A stretch of 64,000 nt of DNA from contig CAZUMJ010000013.1 of assembly GCA_964621605.1 (NCBI GenBank), forward strand, positions 9,566 through 73,565. The letters are read 5' to 3'. A program made the translations under genes and the position numbers. Positions 58,627-64,000 of this stretch are shown here, piece by piece. This stretch comes from CAZUMJ01 sp964621605. Lineage in GTDB: Bacteria; Actinomycetota; Acidimicrobiia; Acidimicrobiales; Iamiaceae. The first letter of the stretch is position 1; each line of letters opens with the position of its first letter. Below the pieces are notes generated by a model. The model saw only the letters and a program-made list of their open reading frames with translations, made no database searches and had not been told where the DNA came from.

Positions 58627-59972
58627 CCGACGAGCACCTCGCACGTGGCCCCCGCGGTGTCGGCCTGGAGGTACACCGCGTTGGCGTCGCTCGGCGCAGC
58701 TCGCCAGATCGTGGCGTTGCTCGTGGGGACGATCGAGACGGCACTCGGGGTGTAGCCGAGGCCGTGCGCGACCGGTGTCGCTGAGGTGCCCACGGTGACG
58801 CCACGCACGGTCGTCGTCGGCGTGGTCGTGCTGCCGTCTTGGAGGTTCGCCGATGTCCCGACGAGGCCGTCGCCTGCGGGTGAGCTGAGCGCATTCGTGG
58901 CGAGCACCACCCGCGTGGCGGGACCGGTGAAGTTGATGCCCGTCGGTTGCGCCCCTGTCGGTGCGTCGCACGCGTTGCGAGAGATGGTGCTGGTGGCGAC
59001 CGCGTTGAGCGTGATGCCTGCGCCGGACGATCCCGTCCCGTTGTCGCGACAGGTGTTCGCGCTGACCACGAGGTCGACGGAGCGGGTGAGCGTGATGCCC
59101 GCGGCCGAGCAGTCCGTCACGAGGTTCCCGTCGACGACGCAGCGCGCCGCGATGTTGCGCAGGACGATGCCGCTGACCGCACCGGTGACGATGTTCGCCG
59201 TGACGCTGCACAACGACGACTGATCGACGAGGATGCCGTTGCCCGACCCCGGCGTGACGTGGTTGCCGTGCACGGTGGTGAAGCTGGTGCCGGCGACCGC
59301 CGCGATGGCTGTGCTCGGCGCACCCGACAGCCGGTTGTGGCTGATGGTCACCGCGCGAGCGTTGGTGAGAAGGATCGAGCTCGCGGTTCCCGCGGTGCAG
59401 GTCAGTTCGTTCGCGACCACCACGGCGTGCGTTGCGCTGTCGAGGTACACCGCGGGCCCGTTGGTTGCCTCGATGCGACAACCGGTGAGGCTGCACGCGT
59501 CCGCGGCGACGTGGATGCCTGCGCTGTTGGCTTCGCCGGAGCACGCCGCGACCGCCGTGTGCGCGCCGTGCAGTTCGAGCGCCCATGAGGCGCACCAACG
59601 CACGAGGACGCGCTGCACGAGCACCCGTGACGCCGAGGCGGCGACGACCACACCTGGCCCCGTGCCCGGCGCGTCGGGGGTTCCGCCTTCGATCGTGAGG
59701 TCCCGTATGGCGAGGTCGCCGCCGGCGACCGTGATGACCGGCCCGCTTGCAGTGCCGCGTCGGCGGATCGTGGAGCGGAGGCCGCTCCCGAACACGTCGA
59801 ACCCGCCGGGGAGCGTGAGCGGGTCGCTCAGGTAGGTGCCGGGCGGGACCTGGACAGGTCGCCCGTCGGCGGCCGCCGCGGTGACGGCAGCAGACAGCGC
59901 GGCGGTGTCGTCGGTGGTGCCATCACCGATCGCGCCATAGGCGAGCAGGTTGTGGACCGCAATGGCGCCCAT
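58623..59972 (-). CDS. Parallel beta-helix protein without signal (paralogue 3)
   Basis: First gene of the three-gene unit (449 aa). It has the pectate-lyase-3 start (AYGAIGDGTTDDTAALSAAV, GRPVQVPPGTYLSDPL) within the first 50 residues, helical coils to about 385 and the common C-terminal module (VAHGLGYTPSAVSIVPT, AVYLQADTAGATCEVLVG). Unlike its two neighbours it has no signal peptide, so it is cytoplasmic, exported by another route, or its true start is upstream. The 181-base gap to the divergent NlpC/P60 gene holds the promoter. Confidence 0.85.
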   Translation of the reverse strand: MGAIAVHNLLAYGAIGDGTTDDTAALSAAVTAAAADGRPVQVPPGTYLSDPLTLPGGFDVFGSGLRSTIRRRGTASGPVITVAGGDLAIRDLTIEGGTPDAPGTGPGVVVAASASRVLVQRVLVRWCASWALELHGAHTAVAACSGEANSAGIHVAADACSLTGCRIEATNGPAVYLDSATHAVVVANELTCTAGTASSILLTNARAVTISHNRLSGAPSTAIAAVAGTSFTTVHGNHVTPGSGNGILVDQSSLCSVTANIVTGAVSGIVLRNIAARCVVDGNLVTDCSAAGITLTRSVDLVVSANTCRDNGTGSSGAGITLNAVATSTISRNACDAPTGAQPTGINFTGPATRVVLATNALSSPAGDGLVGTSANLQDGSTTTPTTTVRGVTVGTSATPVAHGLGYTPSAVSIVPTSNATIWRAAPSDANAVYLQADTAGATCEVLVG

Positions 59973-60153
59973 GCTGCCGGGGACCCCTCCCCTGCGCGCA
60001 CACCCGGACCCCGGGGACCGCCGCGCCCCGTCAGGCTACCATCGACCTCCGGCCGCTCCTCGGCAGCCTCAAGCGCTTCTCCTCGCCGCCGATACCTGCT
60101 TGGGGTCGTGAGACTGTCTCGCCACACGGCGGGGAGCGCCCCACACTTCTGTC

Positions 60154-61551
60154 ATGTCCACGCCGCGCTTCCGCCCTCGCCGCTCCGCCGCCCTCGTGGT
60201 GGCGGCCCTGCTGGTGCCGTGTGCGGGGGTGGGCGTGGCGGCGGCGGCTCCGCAGCAGTCCGTGCCCACGACCTCGCCACCCGCAACGACGGTGCCCGTG
60301 CCCACGACCGCGCCACCCACGACCGCGCCTCCCACGACCGGTCCACCGACCGTGCCGTCGACCACGGTTGTCGGGCCGGCGACGACGTCACCGGGCACGA
60401 GCCTCGTGCCGACCATGCCGGGCTCGACCACCACGGTGCCCGGGGCGTCGACGACGACGATCACGACGCTTCCGGGCGACGCACCGCTGACGCAGCAGCA
60501 GCCCGACGGCAGCTGGATCCAGCCCGTCATCCCCGACATCGAGTCCGACCCCGTCTTCCATGCGGCGCGGCGCGCGGATGAGGCGAGTGTCGATGTCGAC
60601 AAGGCGCGAGAGGTGTCCGCGAAGGCGATGCTCGACGAGGTCGTGACTCGCCGCCGTGCGCGCTCCACCGGTGACGCGCTCGCGCTCGCCACGGCCAACA
60701 AGCGAGAAGCAGATCGGGTGGTGGCCCGAGCGGAGCGTGAGCTGCACAACGCCGTCATGCGGACCTACATGGGGTTCGGTGCAGACAGCGGGGGCGTGCA
60801 GACGGTCGTGGTCAACGGCCCCGACGACCCGCATGCGGTCTCCCGCACGTACCTCAACGTGACTGCAGGCGAGGCGAGAGCACGGCTCGCTGAGGGCAAG
60901 GCGACGCAGGCCCAGATGGGGGAGCGTTTGGCGGTCGCACAACGTGACGCACGCGGCGCGTCCTCCGCGCACCGCAGCGCGACCCGTGCCCTCGGTGGGG
61001 CGCACACCGCGTTGGCAGAGGCGCAGCGCACCCTCCGTGACGCGCGCAAGGCGCTGGTCGACGCACTCGCAGCGGCCCCCGACTTCGGCCCCGGCAAGCT
61101 CGAGTTGCTGCCCGAGAACCTGCCGGAAGGGTCGACCACGGTCGCGTCTCCGGCGGGGCTGATCGTGTTGCCCCCCGGGACCGATCCGCGCACCGCGTAT
61201 GCGCTGTCGTTCGTCGTCTCCCAGATAGGCAAGCCCTACGTGTGGGGTGCCGTGGGGCCGAGCACGTACGACTGCTCGGGGCTGATGCTGCGGGCCTGGG
61301 CCTCGGTGGGGGTCGGCATCCCGCGCGTGTCGCAGGCGCAGCAGGCGTCCATCACGCCGGTCGCGGCGAAGGACGTGCGTCCTGGTGACCTCGTGTTCTT
61401 CGGTACGCCCGCGTACCACGTCGGCATGTACATCGGTGGGGGCCTGATGATCAACGCCCCGTTCACCGGGTCCTATGTGCGCATCGACCGCGTCTGGTCG
61501 ACGGTGAGCAGCTTCGGCCGGGTCCTCCCGGCGACGACTCCAACTCCCTGA
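60154..61551 (+). CDS. NlpC/P60 family cell-wall endopeptidase
   Basis: Exported peptidoglycan hydrolase (465 aa), RipA-like. A signal peptide (SAALVVAALLVPCAGVGVAAA) is followed by a Thr/Pro-rich wall-spanning stretch to about residue 105 and a helical coiled-coil region (residues 130-305). The catalytic domain covers residues 345-460: QIGKPYVWGAVGPSTYDCSGL with the Cys nucleophile, RPGDLVFFG, then YHVGMYIGGGLMINAP with the His. It cleaves stem peptides during growth or division. ATG 60154 is used; the promoter region is shared with the divergent beta-helix operon. Confidence 0.92.
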   Translation: MSTPRFRPRRSAALVVAALLVPCAGVGVAAAAPQQSVPTTSPPATTVPVPTTAPPTTAPPTTGPPTVPSTTVVGPATTSPGTSLVPTMPGSTTTVPGASTTTITTLPGDAPLTQQQPDGSWIQPVIPDIESDPVFHAARRADEASVDVDKAREVSAKAMLDEVVTRRRARSTGDALALATANKREADRVVARAERELHNAVMRTYMGFGADSGGVQTVVVNGPDDPHAVSRTYLNVTAGEARARLAEGKATQAQMGERLAVAQRDARGASSAHRSATRALGGAHTALAEAQRTLRDARKALVDALAAAPDFGPGKLELLPENLPEGSTTVASPAGLIVLPPGTDPRTAYALSFVVSQIGKPYVWGAVGPSTYDCSGLMLRAWASVGVGIPRVSQAQQASITPVAAKDVRPGDLVFFGTPAYHVGMYIGGGLMINAPFTGSYVRIDRVWSTVSSFGRVLPATTPTP

Positions 61552-61597
61552 GGCCCTCCGTGGTGCTGGACGCTTGGCGCTAGCGTCATCCCCTCGT

Positions 61598-62629
61598 ATG
61601 AACGCTTCTTCACCGCTTGCCGGTTCTTCGCCTGACCTCGACGTGGTTGCCGTCGGCAACGCCATCGTCGACGTCATCTCTCCCGCTGCCGATGCCTTCC
61701 TCGTCGAGCACGGCTTGGTCAAGGGATCGATGGCCCTCGTCGAGACCGACGCGGCCGAGGCGCTGTACGGCGCGATGGGGCCAGGCTCGGAGTCTTCGGG
61801 TGGGTCGGCCGCCAACACCGCCGCGGGGGTGGCGTCGTTCGGTGGGCGTGCCGGCTTCGTCGGTCGGGTTCGCGACGATCAGCTCGGCGCCGTGTTCTCG
61901 CACGACATCTCGTCGATCGGCGTCGAGTACCCCACGCCGCCCGCGGCGTCCGGTCCGCCGACCGCCCGCTGCCTCATCCTCGTGACGCCCGACGCGCAAC
62001 GGACGATGAACACCTACCTGGGGAGCTCCGGCCTGCTCGACGAGGACGACGTCGACGCCACGTTCGTGCAGCGCGGGCACGTCACCTACGGGGAGGGCTA
62101 CCTCTGGGAGGCCCCGGCGGCGAAGGCAGCCATGACCAAGGCGTTCGACGCCGCACGCGCGGCGGGTCGTCGCAGCGCGTTCTCGCTCTCTGACGGCTTC
62201 TGCGTCGATCGCCACCGTGCCGAGTTCCTGGAGCTCCTCGACACCCACGTCGATGTGGTCTTCGCGAACGAGGCAGAGGTCTGCGCGCTGTTCGAGGTCC
62301 CCTCCTTCGAGCAGGCGGTCGACCGTGCTGCCGCCAGGCGTGGTGTGTGGGCCCTCACGCGCAGTGAGCTCGGCTCGGTGGTCGTGTCAGGCGATGCCGT
62401 CACCACCGTCGCGGCGGCGCCCGTCGCAGAGGTGGTCGACACGACGGGGGCCGGCGACCTGTACGCGGCGGGCTTCTTGTTCGGGCTGACGCACGGGCTC
62501 GGCCTGGGGGACTGCGCCCGGTTGGGTTCGATCGCGGCTGCAGAGGTCATCTCGCATTACGGCGCACGTCCCGAGCGTCCGCTTGCGCAGCTCGTCCCGG
62601 AGGACATCCGGGCACTGCTCCACACCTGA
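61598..62629 (+). CDS. PfkB-family carbohydrate/nucleoside kinase (adenosine kinase-like)
   Basis: Sugar or nucleoside kinase of the ribokinase/PfkB family (343 aa). N-terminal VVAVGNAIVDVISPA and GSESSGGSAANTAAGVASFG bind substrate; the C-terminal VVDTTGAGDLYAAGFLFG supplies the anion hole and catalytic Asp, and EAEVCALFE marks the ATP side. The pattern is that of the adenosine kinase-like group commonly found in actinobacteria, though fructose or ribose kinase is possible. ATG 61598 is preferred to a TTG/GTG further upstream; TAGCGT lies 11 bases before it. Confidence 0.9.
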   Translation: MNASSPLAGSSPDLDVVAVGNAIVDVISPAADAFLVEHGLVKGSMALVETDAAEALYGAMGPGSESSGGSAANTAAGVASFGGRAGFVGRVRDDQLGAVFSHDISSIGVEYPTPPAASGPPTARCLILVTPDAQRTMNTYLGSSGLLDEDDVDATFVQRGHVTYGEGYLWEAPAAKAAMTKAFDAARAAGRRSAFSLSDGFCVDRHRAEFLELLDTHVDVVFANEAEVCALFEVPSFEQAVDRAAARRGVWALTRSELGSVVVSGDAVTTVAAAPVAEVVDTTGAGDLYAAGFLFGLTHGLGLGDCARLGSIAAAEVISHYGARPERPLAQLVPEDIRALLHT

Positions 62630-62744
62630 CCCCCCGAGCCTCCGCCGGCCGTGCAGCGGTAGGCGTCCGGGCGGCGGGACGAGCCCACCCGCCATAGGTG
62701 ACGAACGACACTGGAACGAGTGAGTCGCGCGCGTTGCGGAGTCA

Positions 62745-62759
62745 GATAATAACGGTTAT
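62745..62759. promoter_or_regulatory. -10 region and 11-bp palindrome upstream of TetR gene
   Basis: GATAAT (62745-62750) is a good -10 hexamer. It overlaps the perfect palindrome ATAACGGTTAT (62749-62759) just before ATG 62769. The position is that of an autorepressor site. The rest of the 139-base gap from the kinase shows nothing. Confidence 0.5.
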
Positions 62760-62768
62760 GGTCGCCCC

Positions 62769-63494
62769 ATGACCGGACGCGTGGCTTCTCCCGATCGGCG
62801 CGCGTTCGATGCCATCGAACCGCTCGGCGTTGCCGCCGCACGCTCGAACGCCGGGGCTTCTGGCACCGGGTCCGCCGCCGACCCCGCCGCCGAACACGTC
62901 GACCCCTTGGGTGAACGTCTGCTCGCCGCGGCCGCGGAGGTGTTCGCAGAGCGCGGCTACGAGCGAGCCGGCGTCGCGGAGATCGCACGTCGTGCGGGCG
63001 TCACGACCGGCGCTATCTACGGGCGCTACCGCGGCAAGGCCGAGTTGCTCGTCGAGGCGATCGACCCACACGCCAGCGACGAGCTCGAAGCGCTCTTCGC
63101 CGCGCACAACTTCGAAGGCCGCATGGCAGACATCCTCCGCGTCGCCGGCGCGGGGCTGGTCGACACCGCCCCAGATGCGGCAACGCACACGTCGCTGCTG
63201 CTCGAGGTGTTCCTCGCAGCGCGCCGTCATGTCGAGGTCGGCGAGGTGCTCCGCGCTCGGGTCCTCGAGCGTCAAGCACGCCTCACCGAGATCATCGAAC
63301 GTGCGAAGGCCGAGGGTGACGTCGACGACGACCTCGACACCACAGCGGTCGTCGCCTTCTGCCATGCGTTGGCGTTCGGCTTTCTGCTCTTCGACGCCAC
63401 CAACCTGCCCATGCCCGAGTCCGAGCCGTGGGGGCGGCTCATCGAACGGCTCGTGGCGTCACTGTCCATCAGCGAACCATCTCGCACGGCTTGA
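62769..63494 (+). CDS. TetR family transcriptional regulator
   Basis: Helix-turn-helix repressor (241 aa). About 50 leader residues precede the TetR domain: AAAAEVFAERGYERAGVAEI, ARRAGVTTGAIYGRYRGKAEL, the canonical HTH. The C-terminal ligand domain (ADILRVAGAGLVDTAPDA, TSLLLEVFLAARRHVEVG) is of the acyl-CoA/fatty-acid-responsive style. The neighbouring ferritin-like gene begins 18 bases downstream and is likely in the same unit. The leader length may be overestimated, because a later start could also give a full HTH. Confidence 0.9.
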   Translation: MTGRVASPDRRAFDAIEPLGVAAARSNAGASGTGSAADPAAEHVDPLGERLLAAAAEVFAERGYERAGVAEIARRAGVTTGAIYGRYRGKAELLVEAIDPHASDELEALFAAHNFEGRMADILRVAGAGLVDTAPDAATHTSLLLEVFLAARRHVEVGEVLRARVLERQARLTEIIERAKAEGDVDDDLDTTAVVAFCHALAFGFLLFDATNLPMPESEPWGRLIERLVASLSISEPSRTA

Positions 63495-63512
63495 ACCCCG
63501 GGGGAACCCACC

Positions 63513-64000
63513 ATGACCGACCAGCACACCGCACCCAACGACGAGGAGATCCTCGGCCGAGCAGAGGTCGATGACCTCGACGCCATCCTCGCGGTCACCA
63601 ACACCGACCGCGATGAGGTGATCCACGCGGTGCAGAACAACGCCGAGACGATCTTCACGTGGGACTACGAGAAGGCGGCTCGGCCGGCGCTCGACAAGCT
63701 CTACGAGAAGGCAAAGCGCTCCCAGTGGAACGGCTCCACCGACCTCGACTGGTCGACCGAGGTCGACCAGGAGGCATTGGTGCGCGCGGAGGGCGTTGCC
63801 AGCGCCGAGCTGCTCGGCATGTTGGGCATCGACCTCACGGGCACGCCGATGGCCCGCTGGACCGAGAAGGAGTGGGTCGACTTCCAGATCGAGTCGCAGA
63901 ACTGGACGCTGTCGCAGTTCATGCACGGCGAGCAGGGGGCGCTCGTGTGCACCGCGAAGATCGTCGAGACGGTGCCGTGGATCGACGCGAAGTACTACGC
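63513..64000 (+). CDS. Ferritin-like di-iron protein, 5' part (truncated by window end)
   Basis: Open frame running off the end (162 residues visible). It starts at ATG 63513 behind GGGGGAACC. EILGRAEVDDLDAIL is followed by YEKAKRSQWNGSTDLDWSTE, and then QFMHGEQGALVCTAKIVETV, whose Glu is a likely di-iron ligand as in ferritin-like/AurF-type oxygenases. The pattern WN-x-x-T-D-L-D-W-S is recurrent in actinobacterial ferritin-like proteins. The second half with the EARHxE ligands is outside the window, so oxygenase versus other function is open. Confidence 0.75.
   Translation, partial: MTDQHTAPNDEEILGRAEVDDLDAILAVTNTDRDEVIHAVQNNAETIFTWDYEKAARPALDKLYEKAKRSQWNGSTDLDWSTEVDQEALVRAEGVASAELLGMLGIDLTGTPMARWTEKEWVDFQIESQNWTLSQFMHGEQGALVCTAKIVETVPWIDAKYY

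Noticed and set aside
57119..58894. Apparent giant beta-helix protein extending the 55553 frame upstream to about 1113 aa
   Set aside because: The upstream half is Arg/His-rich shadow of paralogue 2. A clear Tat signal at 57118 marks the true start.

Overview
The window is a 64 kb stretch of very GC-rich chromosome (roughly 70% by eye) with tightly packed genes, many GTG starts, frequent 4-base ATGA/GTGA overlaps and no long AT-rich islands. Gene content points to an actinobacterium: a DUF3097 protein, an LppX/LprG-like lipoprotein, zinc-ribbon plus cyclase plus AAA signalling proteins, an FdxE-type ferredoxin behind a KstR-like box, and a HrcA/CIRCE element. The mix is most reminiscent of Acidimicrobiia (Ilumatobacter/Iamia relatives), but this is inference from style, not from a marker gene. 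I see about 57 protein genes, two tRNA genes (Arg-CCT, Ala-CGC), and no rRNA, CRISPR, transposase or prophage. Several genes show TANNNT boxes 6-8 nt before the start codon, the layout expected of leaderless transcripts.

Layout. 1-3.2 kb: 3' end of an Lhr-type helicase and a type II NADH dehydrogenase with an odd histidine-rich insertion. 3.2-9.4 kb: a large cyclase/AAA/TPR regulator, a 1-Cys peroxiredoxin, tRNA-Arg, a cation diffusion facilitator and an unknown protein. 9.5-14.5 kb: a sulfatase/phosphonate-monoesterase-type hydrolase coupled to an endonuclease/exonuclease/phosphatase protein, then a secreted CocE-like hydrolase. 14.5-25.3 kb: enoyl-CoA hydratase-like protein, site-2 protease with CBS domains, DUF3097, ABC-F ATPase, zinc-ribbon/TerB-like protein, NfuA-like Fe-S carrier, lipoprotein hydrolase, a membrane glycosyltransferase and dxs. 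25.4-32.2 kb: a second cyclase and a run of envelope proteins (PAP2 phosphatase, flippase-like protein, lipoprotein, alpha/beta hydrolase, polytopic membrane protein, thioesterase). 32.2-35.4 kb: tldD-tldE and a CIRCE-preceded fmdB.

35.6-45.9 kb is the functional centrepiece: galU, then molybdenum-cofactor genes moeA and moaA, then a tightly overlapping set encoding a polytopic membrane subunit with intramembrane histidines, a cytoplasmic molybdopterin oxidoreductase with a Mo-ligating Cys motif, a four-cluster ferredoxin, a Rieske protein with a Tat-like anchor, a small membrane protein and an HPP-family (nitrite transporter-like) protein, and finally mobA and moaC. Together these look like an uncommon membrane-anchored molybdoenzyme complex, probably nitrogen-oxyanion related, packed with part of its own cofactor assembly line.

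46-64 kb: a membrane protein, tRNA-Ala with terminator, an alpha/beta hydrolase divergent from a MarR regulator, a ferredoxin/ferredoxin-reductase pair (the reductase apparently starting at CTG), a YhhN-type lysoplasmalogenase, a DUF4333-like lipoprotein, a metallophosphoesterase, aminopeptidase N, and an operon of three tandem parallel beta-helix proteins that share a C-terminal module. The last is divergent from an NlpC/P60 cell-wall hydrolase. A PfkB kinase, a TetR regulator and the 5' part of a ferritin-like oxidoreductase close the window.
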